13,104 nucleotides of DNA from JAJRVH01 sp964505995. GTDB lineage: Bacteria > Pseudomonadota > Zetaproteobacteria > Mariprofundales > Mariprofundaceae. Location of the stretch: positions 1 through 13,104 of the forward strand of contig CAZDLB010000048.1 of the NCBI GenBank assembly GCA_964505995.1, read 5' to 3'. Positions 5,380-12,996 of this stretch are shown piece after piece; position 1 is the stretch's first letter, and each line of letters starts with the position of its first letter. The position numbers and the translations under genes are program-made. The notes beneath the pieces are model-generated. The model had not been told where the DNA came from. It did no database searches and worked only from the letters and a program-made list of their open reading frames with translations.

Positions 5380-8133
5380 TCACCCGCTCGTTTCATCGAG
5401 CAGCTGCCGGAACTGCTCATGCACCTGCTGCATGCGCGCCTTCAGCGCATCCGGCGCATGGATGGCTGCATGCCGGCGCATCGTTTCCCACTCCGTTGCG
5501 GCAGCATCCGCCGACAGGCAGCCGATCGATCGCCACAGCTGAACCCGGAGCGCATTCTCCATCTGCCGGTAATCGAGATACGTCGCGGCCAGTCCGGGCC
5601 CGGCCTGCCTCCACGCCTCGGGCACGTCGGCGTATTCCAGCTGGCGCAGAATCTCGACCGTTCCCCGGCCTGAGACACCGCGGACCGTCCCGAACGCAAG
5701 CCTGGCGAACTGGGCCAGAAACTCGATGTCGACCAGTCCGCCTTCATCCTGTTTCAGATTGATGATCCCGGGACGCTTGCTGGCGAGATGCTGCAGCATC
5801 TTTTCCCGCATCCCGAGCACATCGGCGGCCAGCGCCTTCGTATCTCGCGGCAGATCGAGCACCTCGCCGACCACGGCCTCAAGCGCCTCGCAGCTGGCCG
5901 GCGGCCCGGCCACGGGTCGAGCCCGGCACAGCGCCTGATGCTCCCAGGTCTGGGCCTGGTGCAGCTGATAATCGCGGAAACCGTCCAGCGACGTCACCAG
6001 CGCGCCGCTACCACCCGAAGGCCTGAGTCTGGCATCGAAGTCGAAGCCGGCGCCGAAGGGCGGCTTTGAACTCAGATAGTGGATGATTCGCCTTCCCAGG
6101 CGCTGCGCATGCTCCCCCATGCTGCGACGGCCAAGCATGCCGCCGACATCCTCGCAGTCGAGCACGAACACCATGTCCAGATCGGAAACCAGCCCCATTT
6201 CGCGCGAGCCATGCTTGCCCATCGCCAGCGCCACGAGCGGGAAGTCGTCGGGAAGCCCGAGTTCCCGGCAGGCCAGCCGCATCACCGCCCGCGTCGCCGC
6301 ATCGGCCAGATCCGCCAGCCATGCCCCGACCGTCAGCGGATCGGCTTCATGCGAATCCACCGCGAGCGACACGAGGATGCGGCCGCGATCGACCAGACGC
6401 CCCATCTCGGAAAGAACCTCCTCGGCGTCCCCATGAAGCCCATCCAGATTCCGGCACAGGATATCGATATCGGCCCGGCGCTGTTCGATCGCCAGCGGCC
6501 ATTCCAGCCATGACGGATCACGCACGATATGCTCGGCGAGATAACGGCTGGCCGAGAGCACGCCGATCAGCCAGTTCAGCACCCCTCGATGGGTGGCCAG
6601 AAGATCGATCCAGGTCGCCCGGCCGGCAATGCCGTGCACCAGATCGGCGAAGGATTCGATGGCCGTCACACCGTTGGCATCCGCAAGCCAGACCGGCATC
6701 GCGCGGCCGAGAATGCGCTCGATCTGTTTGCGGCTGCGTTCGGGAAGCAGTCCGCGCATCAGCTGCGCGTCAATCTGCTGCAGGGCCTGAACGATGCGGC
6801 GACGGGCATCCTCATCCAGCCCGGCCAGCGCCTCCGGCCGGCCATCGGGAAGCCAGAGATCCTCCGTCTCCTCCTCTGCATGCGGCAGCAGATGCTGCTC
6901 GAAGCAACGGCGCACCCGCAGGGCGTGCTGCTGCATGCAACCATGGATATCGTTCCCCAGACCGGCCGGCTGCAGCGCACGCGACAGATAGTCGGCAACA
7001 TCCTCGGGAAGCTTCTGCGTCTGCTCGCCCTGACGCGCCTGCACCGCATGCTCGATGCGCCGCCAGAAGCGATAGGCCTCTCGCAGGCTTTCGGCCTCGG
7101 CCGCGTCGAACAGGCCCTGCTCAACGAGCGCCGCCAGCGCCTCCAGACTGCCATGCAGGCGCAGCTCGGGCGATGACCCGCCATGGGCCAGCTGACGCGA
7201 CTGGATGACGAATTCGATCTCCCGGATGCCGCCGCGACCGCGCTTGACATCGAAGCCCGGACCGGGATCGGCGGCGCCGGCCTGCCGGTCGATGCGCGCC
7301 TTCATCTCGGCCAGCGCGGCAACGGTCGTGTAATCCAGATAGCGACGATAGATGAATGGCTGAATGCCCTGCACGAATTCGCGCCCAAGCTTAAGATCGC
7401 CGGCCACCGGCCGGGCCTTGATCAGCATCGCCCGCTCCCAGGTCTGGCCGTAGTTCTGGTAGAAGTCGAGGGTGGCCTCGAGGCTTGCGGCGATCGCCGC
7501 GGTGTCGCCTCCCGGTCGCAGGCGCATGTCCATCGGCCAGACGATGCCGTCCGCCGTATGCTCGCTCATCAGCCGGATCAGCATGCGCGCAACATGGCCG
7601 AAATATTCGTGGGCCGGAACGGATCGGCGCCCGCCCTCGCTTGCGCCCTCCCCCTGCCAGACGAACAGCGGATCGATATCCGAACCGAGGTTCAGCTCGC
7701 GCCCGCCCAGCTTGCCCAGGCCGATGATGGCGAAGCGGCCGCCGGGCAAGGTGCCGAACCTCGGCTGCACCAGCCGGAACGCCATCGTCAGGGCCTCATC
7801 GAGCAGGCCGGCCGCGAAATCGGCGATGGCGCGGTAGCTGGTCTCGATATCGCCGCCGATGCCCAGCTCCCACCAGATGATATGCGCCAGCCCGCGCTGC
7901 TTGCAGCGGCGAAGATGCCGCATGCATGCGTCCACATCCCCGCTTACGCATGCGGGCACCCAGTCGGCCGACGCATCCGGCAGCAGCGCCGAAGCCTCGG
8001 GCCGGAACAGCATCGTCAGCTGCTTTTCGTCCAGATGCCGGAGCAGACGCACGAACAGCGGCGAAAGCTCCGAAAGCCTTGCGGCATCGGCTCGGAGTCC
8101 GGCGTCAACGGACTGCATCCATGGGTGCGGCAT
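5380..8133 (-). CDS. glnE: Bifunctional glutamine synthetase adenylyltransferase/adenylyl-removing enzyme
   Basis: GlnE transfers AMP from ATP to a tyrosine of GlnA (inactivation) and removes it by phosphorolysis (activation), as directed by PII, PII-UMP and glutamine. The 917-residue protein has the usual two nucleotidyltransferase halves. The N-terminal removase has G138-L-G-K-L-G-G-R-E-L-N-L-G-S151-D152-I-D154 and MDMRLRPGG near 201-209. The C-terminal transferase has S650-D651-L-D653 and FDFDARLRPSGG near 698-708. Helical linkers carry RGGIREIEFVIQ (300-311) and GGLVDIEFLAQF (798-809). The C-terminal glycine-rich motif reads GKHGSREM rather than the common GKLGGxEL, while the aspartates are kept. 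It is slightly shorter than E. coli GlnE (946), mainly at the N-terminus. The ATG at 8133 has no Shine-Dalgarno; a TATACT box seven bases upstream suggests a leaderless message. It follows glnA on the same strand but after a strong terminator. Confidence 0.96.
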   Translation of the reverse strand: MPHPWMQSVDAGLRADAARLSELSPLFVRLLRHLDEKQLTMLFRPEASALLPDASADWVPACVSGDVDACMRHLRRCKQRGLAHIIWWELGIGGDIETSYRAIADFAAGLLDEALTMAFRLVQPRFGTLPGGRFAIIGLGKLGGRELNLGSDIDPLFVWQGEGASEGGRRSVPAHEYFGHVARMLIRLMSEHTADGIVWPMDMRLRPGGDTAAIAASLEATLDFYQNYGQTWERAMLIKARPVAGDLKLGREFVQGIQPFIYRRYLDYTTVAALAEMKARIDRQAGAADPGPGFDVKRGRGGIREIEFVIQSRQLAHGGSSPELRLHGSLEALAALVEQGLFDAAEAESLREAYRFWRRIEHAVQARQGEQTQKLPEDVADYLSRALQPAGLGNDIHGCMQQHALRVRRCFEQHLLPHAEEETEDLWLPDGRPEALAGLDEDARRRIVQALQQIDAQLMRGLLPERSRKQIERILGRAMPVWLADANGVTAIESFADLVHGIAGRATWIDLLATHRGVLNWLIGVLSASRYLAEHIVRDPSWLEWPLAIEQRRADIDILCRNLDGLHGDAEEVLSEMGRLVDRGRILVSLAVDSHEADPLTVGAWLADLADAATRAVMRLACRELGLPDDFPLVALAMGKHGSREMGLVSDLDMVFVLDCEDVGGMLGRRSMGEHAQRLGRRIIHYLSSKPPFGAGFDFDARLRPSGGSGALVTSLDGFRDYQLHQAQTWEHQALCRARPVAGPPASCEALEAVVGEVLDLPRDTKALAADVLGMREKMLQHLASKRPGIINLKQDEGGLVDIEFLAQFARLAFGTVRGVSGRGTVEILRQLEYADVPEAWRQAGPGLAATYLDYRQMENALRVQLWRSIGCLSADAAATEWETMRRHAAIHAPDALKARMQQVHEQFRQLLDETSG

Positions 8134-8140
8134 GCGTCTG

Positions 8141-8146
8141 AGTATA
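8141..8146 (-). promoter_or_regulatory. -10 box immediately upstream of glnE
   Basis: TATACT (5 of 6 to TATAAT) on the minus strand ends seven bases before the glnE ATG, so a start at the usual distance would fall on or next to the A of ATG. A -35 at normal spacing would lie inside the glnA terminator stem and is poor (TGGCGG at 8169-8164). The promoter is plausible, not proven. Confidence 0.4.
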
Positions 8147-8152
8147 GGGTCA

Positions 8153-8186
8153 ACAAAGAAAGGCCGCCACAGGATGTGACGGCCTT
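8153..8186 (-). terminator. Intrinsic terminator of glnA
   Basis: A 12-bp stem on the minus strand (AAGGCCGTCACA with TGTGGCGGCCTT, one T-G pair) closes a three-base loop TCC and is followed by TTCTTTGTT. It lies 23 bases after the glnA stop and 20 bases before glnE, so it should limit read-through from glnA into glnE. Confidence 0.85.
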
Positions 8187-8209
8187 CCGGGACGGGATGC
8201 GATCGCGAA

Positions 8210-9625
8210 TCAGACGGAGTAGTACATCTCCAGCTCGTAGGGATGCGGACGCAGGCGCAGCTGGTCCACTTCCTCGGTCTTCAGCGCGATATAGGCGTCG
8301 ATCATGTCGTCATCCATCACGCCGCCGACCTTCAGGAAGTCGCGATCCTTATCCAGCGCATTGAGCGCCTCCTCCAGCGAACGCGCCACGGTCGGGACAT
8401 CCTTGGCTTCCTCCGGCGGCAGATCGTAGAGGTTCTTCGTCGCCGGCTCGCCCGGATCGATCTTGTTGGCGATACCGTCCAGGCCGGCCATCAGCATGGC
8501 CGTGAAGGCCAGGTACGGGTTCGCGGTCGGATCCGGGAAGCGGACCTCGATGCGGCGGGCCGGATCGGAGTTCACGACCGGGATACGGATCGAGGCCGAA
8601 CGGTTGCGGTTCGAGTAGGCCAGCATCACCGGCGCCTCGAAGCCCGGCACCAGACGCTTGTAGGAGTTCGTCGAGGCATTGCTGAAGGCGTTGATGGCCT
8701 TCGCATGCTTGATGATGCCGCCGATGTAGTGCAGCGCCGTCTCGGAAAGATTGGCGTACTTGTCGCCGGCGAACAGGTTCTTGCCGTCCTTCCAGATGGA
8801 CTGGTGGGTATGCATGCCGGTGCCGTTGTCATCGTAGATCGGCTTGGGCATGAAGGTCGCGGTCTTGCCGTGGGCATGGGCGACGTTGTGCACGACGTAC
8901 TTGTACCACTGGGCGCGGTCGGCGATGTCGATCAGCTCGCCGAAACGCATGGACAGCTCGCACTGACCTGCGGTCGCCACCTCATGGTGATGGCATTCCA
9001 TGTGAATGCCGAGGTCGGACATGACCAGGCTCATGTCGTTGCGGATCTCGTGCAGCGAATCCACCGGCGGCACCGGGAAGTAGCCGCCCTTGACCTTCGG
9101 ACGATGGCCATAGTTCACGCCCTCGAAGACCTCGTTGGAGTTCCAGGCCGCTTCCTCGGACTGGATCTTGTAGCCGCAGCCGCCCATGTCGTTGTAATGC
9201 GTGACGGAATCGAAGATGAAGAATTCCAGCTCCGGACCGAAATAGGCGGTATCGGCAATGCCGGCGCTGTTGATGTACTTCAGCGCGCGCTGCGCCACCT
9301 GGCGCGGGCAGCGGTTGTAGTCCTTGCCGGTGATCGGGTCGATGATCTGGCCGATCAGCACCAGCGTCGAGGCCTCGAAGAACGGATCGATCTTGGCGCT
9401 GGCCGGATCCGGAATGATGGCCATGTCGGAATTGTTGATGTCGCACCAGCCGGCGATCGAAGATCCGTCAAAGGCGAAACCGTCTTCGAAGGAATCCTCG
9501 GAAAGCTCCGAGATCGGGAAGGTGACATGCTGCCACTTGCCCTTGGTGTCGGTGAAGCGAATGTCCACGAACTCGCATTCATTCTCCTTCACCAGATCAA
9601 ATACTTTCTTGATTTCGTTGCTCAC
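8210..9625 (-). CDS. glnA: Type I glutamine synthetase
   Basis: Catalyses glutamate + ammonia + ATP to glutamine as a cytosolic dodecamer; the main ammonia-assimilating enzyme. The 471-residue product matches the GSI-beta length. Visible motifs are the D53 loop FAFDGSSI, the metal/glutamate site GPELEFFIFD (E132, E134), the ATP/metal segment NGTGMHTHQS (269-276), the flap around E330 (PGFEAPV), RNRSASIRIP (340-349) and the adenylylation site KNLY400-DLPPEE, equivalent to Tyr397 of the mature E. coli enzyme, so GlnE control is expected. The start is GTG at 9625-9623 with an AGGAGA ribosome site six bases upstream. The gene is followed by a strong terminator and then glnE; glnB lies 141 bases upstream on the same strand. 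Confidence 0.98.
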   Translation of the reverse strand: MSNEIKKVFDLVKENECEFVDIRFTDTKGKWQHVTFPISELSEDSFEDGFAFDGSSIAGWCDINNSDMAIIPDPASAKIDPFFEASTLVLIGQIIDPITGKDYNRCPRQVAQRALKYINSAGIADTAYFGPELEFFIFDSVTHYNDMGGCGYKIQSEEAAWNSNEVFEGVNYGHRPKVKGGYFPVPPVDSLHEIRNDMSLVMSDLGIHMECHHHEVATAGQCELSMRFGELIDIADRAQWYKYVVHNVAHAHGKTATFMPKPIYDDNGTGMHTHQSIWKDGKNLFAGDKYANLSETALHYIGGIIKHAKAINAFSNASTNSYKRLVPGFEAPVMLAYSNRNRSASIRIPVVNSDPARRIEVRFPDPTANPYLAFTAMLMAGLDGIANKIDPGEPATKNLYDLPPEEAKDVPTVARSLEEALNALDKDRDFLKVGGVMDDDMIDAYIALKTEEVDQLRLRPHPYELEMYYSV

Positions 9626-9630
9626 GTTTC

Positions 9631-9636
9631 TCTCCT
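9631..9636 (-). promoter_or_regulatory. Ribosome binding site fixing the GTG start of glnA
   Basis: AGGAGA on the minus strand stands five to six bases before the GTG at 9625. No ATG in this frame occurs near the conserved N-terminus, so the site decides the start. Confidence 0.75.
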
Positions 9637-9730
9637 CTTCCTCTCGATCGAGATTTTTCCACCCAGTGTCTTGCCCCGGTTTCCCAGTTCAATGATTCAT
9701 GATTTGTCGAATTTGGCCCAATGTTCCACA

Positions 9731-9750
9731 GATTGCCGATCTTGGCAATC
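9731..9750 (-). promoter_or_regulatory. Inverted repeat between glnB and glnA
   Basis: GATTGCC and GGCAATC form a perfect 7-bp stem with a six-base loop, 17 bases after the glnB stop. The minus-strand sequence after it (TGTGGAACATT) is not T-rich, so it is a weak terminator at best. It could equally be an operator for glnA. No convincing sigma54 (GG-N10-GC) or NtrC site and no strong sigma70 promoter was found in the 141-base glnA upstream region (9626-9766), although glnA must have a promoter here or be read from glnB. Confidence 0.45.
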
Positions 9751-9766
9751 GTTTCCCTGAAAGAAG

Positions 9767-10105
9767 CTAGATCGCCTCCTCGTCGCGTTCGCCGGTGCGG
9801 ATGCGAATCGTCTGCTCAATCGGAGAGACGAAGATCTTGCCGTCGCCGACCTTGCCGGTGGCCGCAGCCTCGCGGATCGCGCTCACGGCATCGTCCACCC
9901 GGTCCTCGGTGACGACCAGCTCCAGCTTCACCTTGGGCAGGAAGTCCACGACATACTCGGCGCCGCGATAGAGCTCGGTGTGCCCCTTCTGGCGCCCATG
10001 GCCCTTGACCTCGGTCACGGTCATGCCCTCGATGCCGATCTCACACAGCGCGTCGCGGACATCGTCGAGCTTGAACGGTTTGATGATCGCTTCAATCTTC
10101 TTCAC
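9767..10105 (-). CDS. glnB: Nitrogen regulatory protein PII (GlnB type)
   Basis: Trimeric cytosolic signal protein that binds ATP/ADP and 2-oxoglutarate and is uridylylated by GlnD when glutamine is low; it controls GlnE and, in many bacteria, NtrB. The 112-residue sequence is full length: N-terminal KKIEAIIKPFKLDDVRDAL, the T-loop with RGAEY51VVDFLP carrying the uridylylation target Tyr51, and the C-terminal signature TGKVGDGKIFVSPIE with IRIRTGE. Lys3 and Asp54 favour GlnB over GlnK (Asn54 in E. coli GlnK), and no amtB gene is adjacent, which agrees. The start is GTG at 10105-10103 with AGGAG six bases upstream. It follows nadE by 39 bases in the same direction and probably shares its transcript. 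Confidence 0.96.
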   Translation of the reverse strand: MKKIEAIIKPFKLDDVRDALCEIGIEGMTVTEVKGHGRQKGHTELYRGAEYVVDFLPKVKLELVVTEDRVDDAVSAIREAAATGKVGDGKIFVSPIEQTIRIRTGERDEEAI

Positions 10106-10111
10106 GTCGGA

Positions 10112-10117
10112 CTCCTG
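10112..10117 (-). promoter_or_regulatory. Ribosome binding site fixing the GTG start of glnB
   Basis: CAGGAG on the minus strand lies six bases before the GTG at 10105, matching the conserved PII N-terminus (M)KKIEAIIKP. Confidence 0.75.
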
Positions 10118-10144
10118 ATGTTCAATGTCTGCGGAAACCGCTGA

Positions 10145-11749
10145 CTATTCACGCCAGCCGTGGGTGATCGGATAGCGCCGGTCGCGGCCAAAGGCCCGCC
10201 GCGTGATCTTGACCCCCGGAGGCGCCTGGCGCCGCTTGTACTCGGCCGCCTGCAGCATGCGCACCACCCGCTGAACCTCGGCACGATCATAGCCGCGGGC
10301 GACGATCTTTTCCACCCCGAGCCGCTCCTCGATATGGGCGCGCAGGATCGCATCGAGCACCTCGTATTCGGGCAGCGTGTCCGAATCCTTCTGATCCGGC
10401 GCCAGCTCCGCCGACGGCGGCTTGGTGATGCTGTGTTCCGGTATCACCGGCTTCTCGCGGTTCAGCCAGCGCGCCAGTTCAAAGACCTCGGTCTTGTAGA
10501 CATCCTTGAGCACGGCGAAGCCGCCGGCCATGTCGCCGTACAGCGTCGCATAGCCGACCGCCATCTCGCTCTTGTTGCCGGTGGTCAGCAGCATGCGCCC
10601 GGTCTTGTTGGAAATGGCCATCAGCAGCACGCCGCGCACCCGGGCCTGGATATTCTCCTCGGTGACATCCGGCTCATCCAGCCCCCAGGACTTAAACACG
10701 CCCGCCAGCGTATGCTCGATGGCCGCCACGCCCTCGGCGATCGGCAGCGTCACCGATTCAATGCCCAGCAGTTCGACCAGCGCCTCGGCATCGGTGATCG
10801 AATGCTCGCTGGAATAGCGGGATGGAAGCAGCACGCCCAGCACATTCTCGGGCCCCAGCGCCTCGGCCGCGATGGCCGCGGTCAGCGCCGAATCGATGCC
10901 GCCGGACAGACCGATGACGACCTGGGAGCAGCCGTTGCGCGTCACATAATCGTGCACCCCCATGACCAGCGCCCGGTGGATCTGCTCCAGTTCCCCGGGC
11001 AGCGGCGCGATCCTCGACTCACCGACCGATTCCAGATCGAGCACGTCGGCATGCACGGCAAACAGCGGCGCGCGCAGCAGCAGGTTGCCCTCGGCATCGG
11101 CGGCGTGCGAGCCGCCGTCGAAGACGATCTCGTCCTGGCCGCCGACGGGATTGACATAGACGACCGGGCAGGCGAACTGGCGCGCCCGGCGCATCACCAG
11201 CGCCTCGCGCTCGGCCTGCTTGCCGACATGGAACGGCGAGGCGTTCAGATTCAGCCAGACGTCGCTGGCGATCTCGGCCTGTTTCTCGGCCATCGCATCG
11301 CGCCACAGATCCTCGCAGATGCCGACGCCGACGCGGTAGCCATTGACCTCGAAGACCTGCTGCGCGCCGTCGCCGGGAACAAAATAGCGCTGCTCGTCGA
11401 ACACGCCGTAATTCGGCAGGCACTGCTTGTCATAGATACCGAGAATGCGGCCGTTCTGCGCCAGGAACGCGGAATTGCACAGCCCCCGCTCCGTCCGCCG
11501 GGGCGCGCCGAACACGACACAGACCTCGCGGCTGGCCGCGACGACGCGATCCACGCTCGTTTCGACCGCGTCGAGAAAGTCCGGCCGCTTGAGCAGATCC
11601 TCGGGCGGATAGCCGGTGATGCAGAGCTCCGGAAAGACGATCATATCGCAGTCCACCGTGGCCGCCTGCTGCATGTATTCGAGCATCATCGCGGCATTGC
11701 CGGGCATCTCGCCCACCCTCGGCGCCACCTGCGCCAGCATGATCTTCAA
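10145..11749 (-). CDS. nadE: Glutamine-dependent NAD+ synthetase
   Basis: Last step of NAD+ synthesis: deamido-NAD+ is adenylylated with ATP and amidated with ammonia released from glutamine. The 534-residue protein has an N-terminal nitrilase-like glutaminase (about 1-250) with triad residues E41 (FPELCITGYPPEDLL), K108 (YDKQCLPNYGVFDEQRYF) and C145 (GICEDLW), and a C-terminal synthetase (about 255-534) with the PP-loop SGGIDS (282-287) and later TTGNKSE, YGDMAGGFAVLKDVYKT and KPPSAEL. The start taken is TTG at 11749-11747, giving MKIMLAQ, as homologues begin MKIxLAQ; a strong GGAGGGG site (11761-11755) stands five bases upstream. The ATG three codons later is the alternative. It overlaps the queA stop by four bases (TTGA), so translation is probably coupled, and glnB follows after 39 bases. 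Confidence 0.95.
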   Translation of the reverse strand: MKIMLAQVAPRVGEMPGNAAMMLEYMQQAATVDCDMIVFPELCITGYPPEDLLKRPDFLDAVETSVDRVVAASREVCVVFGAPRRTERGLCNSAFLAQNGRILGIYDKQCLPNYGVFDEQRYFVPGDGAQQVFEVNGYRVGVGICEDLWRDAMAEKQAEIASDVWLNLNASPFHVGKQAEREALVMRRARQFACPVVYVNPVGGQDEIVFDGGSHAADAEGNLLLRAPLFAVHADVLDLESVGESRIAPLPGELEQIHRALVMGVHDYVTRNGCSQVVIGLSGGIDSALTAAIAAEALGPENVLGVLLPSRYSSEHSITDAEALVELLGIESVTLPIAEGVAAIEHTLAGVFKSWGLDEPDVTEENIQARVRGVLLMAISNKTGRMLLTTGNKSEMAVGYATLYGDMAGGFAVLKDVYKTEVFELARWLNREKPVIPEHSITKPPSAELAPDQKDSDTLPEYEVLDAILRAHIEERLGVEKIVARGYDRAEVQRVVRMLQAAEYKRRQAPPGVKITRRAFGRDRRYPITHGWRE

Positions 11750-12786
11750 GCCATCCCCTCCGTTGCCGGCACGAACATCGCATCGCCGTAGGAATAGAAG
11801 CGGTATCCGGCCTCGATCGCATGCGCATAGGCCTGAAGCACCCGCTCGCGTCCGGCCATGGCCGCCACCAGCATCAGCAGCGTCGAGCGCGGCAGATGAA
11901 AGTTGGTCAGCAGCGCGCCGACGATGCGGAAATCATATCCGGGATAGATGAAGATGGAAGTGCGGCCGCTGCCGGGGCGCAGCCGGCCGTCCTGGCCTGC
12001 CGCCTCGAGCGTGCGCAGGCTCGTCGTGCCGACGGCGACGATGCGACGGCCCTCATCCAGCGCCCGGTTGACGATGGCCGCCGTGTCCTCGGGCACGACA
12101 TAGGCCTCCTCGTGCATCCGGTGCTGCTCCACATGCTCGACCTGCACCGGCTGAAAGGTGCCGGGGCCGACATGCAGCGTGACATGCGCAAAGCTCGCCC
12201 CCTGCGCCTGCATCGCGGCCATCAGCCCGGCCGTCAGATGCAGGCCGGCCGTCGGCGCCGCCACGGCGCCCGGATGGCGCGCAAACACGGTCTGGTAGCG
12301 CGCCCGGTCCTCCTCGGAATCGGGGCGATCGATGTACGGCGGCAGCGGCATGTGCCCGCAGGCATGAATGGCCTCGGCGACATCGGCGAACGGGGCTTCG
12401 ACTTCAAGCTCCACGACGATCTGCTTGGCGTCGCGTTCGATGACGGTGGCGGAAAACCCCTCGGCGAATGAAATCCTCGTGCCGGGCTTCAGCGGCTTGT
12501 TGGCCCGGCCCCAGGCATGCCAGCGATGGCCGCCGCCGGCCGGCTCCAGCAGCAGCACCTCGACCCTGCCGCCGCTTGGCTTCTGCCCGATGAGCCTGGC
12601 CGGAATCACGCGCGTGTCATTGATGACCCAGACATCGCCCGGATGCACCAGTTCGGGAAGCTCGCGGATCATGCGATCGCGAAAGCCATCCTCCAGCACC
12701 AGCAGGCGCGCGGCATCGCGTTCGGGCAGCGGCCGGCTGGCGATCCGCTCCCTGGGAAGTTCGAAATCGAAATCGGAGATGCGCAT
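11746..12786 (-). CDS. queA: S-adenosylmethionine:tRNA ribosyltransferase-isomerase
   Basis: QueA transfers the ribosyl part of S-adenosylmethionine to 7-aminomethyl-7-deazaguanine in tRNA, forming epoxyqueuosine at wobble position 34 of Asp, Asn, His and Tyr tRNAs. The 346-residue length is normal. Conserved blocks in order are MRISDFDFELP (1-11), INDTRVIPARL (55-65), GAVAAPTAGLHLT (173-185), VGTTSLRTLE (252-261), TNFHLPRSTLLMLV (294-307) and YRFYSYGDAMF (328-338). The ATG at 12786 coincides with the conserved N-terminus; no good Shine-Dalgarno is near it. It is the first complete gene of the run queA-nadE-glnB. The usual neighbour tgt is absent downstream, where nadE stands instead; what lies upstream is outside the window apart from an unrelated partial gene. 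Confidence 0.97.
   Translation of the reverse strand: MRISDFDFELPRERIASRPLPERDAARLLVLEDGFRDRMIRELPELVHPGDVWVINDTRVIPARLIGQKPSGGRVEVLLLEPAGGGHRWHAWGRANKPLKPGTRISFAEGFSATVIERDAKQIVVELEVEAPFADVAEAIHACGHMPLPPYIDRPDSEEDRARYQTVFARHPGAVAAPTAGLHLTAGLMAAMQAQGASFAHVTLHVGPGTFQPVQVEHVEQHRMHEEAYVVPEDTAAIVNRALDEGRRIVAVGTTSLRTLEAAGQDGRLRPGSGRTSIFIYPGYDFRIVGALLTNFHLPRSTLLMLVAAMAGRERVLQAYAHAIEAGYRFYSYGDAMFVPATEGMA
11755..11761 (-). promoter_or_regulatory. Ribosome binding site for the TTG start of nadE
   Basis: GGAGGGG inside the last codons of queA lies five bases before the TTG at 11749. Its strength and spacing support the TTG over the ATG three codons downstream. Confidence 0.7.
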
Positions 12787-12996
12787 GGGCGCCGAAGCCT
12801 ACACGATGCCGGCTGGTGCCGCGAAAGAAACAGCATCGCCCCCCAGGGAAAGCATGAACGCATCAAACCGTAGTGTTCGCAAACCTTCCTGAGAGTGATA
12901 CGCATGTCGCAGACCGAACGTTCAATGCCTCCTGGCGTAAGGCAAAGCACCGAAGCCTAATCCGGTGGACTTAGCTCTGATCGGGTTGAACAGGAT
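12787..12996 (-). other. Upstream region of queA without a gene
   Basis: A 210-base gap between the partial gene and queA. No tRNA, riboswitch or terminator with a T-tract was recognised. It contains a perfect 8-bp palindrome GAACGTTC (12916-12923), an AGGAGG (minus strand, 12928-12933) with no convincing reading frame behind it, and a 10-base direct repeat CCGAAGCCTA at 12792-12801 and 12950-12959. The queA promoter should be here, but no box pair is good enough to call. Confidence 0.4.

Noticed and set aside
9660..9720. Possible sigma54 promoter in the glnA upstream region
   Set aside because: The nearest candidate has the GG and GC elements at the wrong spacing; none gives GG-N10-GC with flanking consensus.
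10160..11791. Very long open frame on the plus strand opposite nadE and queA, and similar ones opposite glnA, glnE and the phoH-like gene
   Set aside because: The minus-strand frames encode proteins with complete, well-known motifs. The antisense frames are low-complexity products (rich in R, H, D, G, Q) expected when GC-rich codons are read backwards, and they have no ribosome sites.
12916..12923. Palindrome GAACGTTC upstream of queA as a LexA-type operator
   Set aside because: Too short and lacking the spaced half-sites of any LexA box; queA is not a usual SOS gene.
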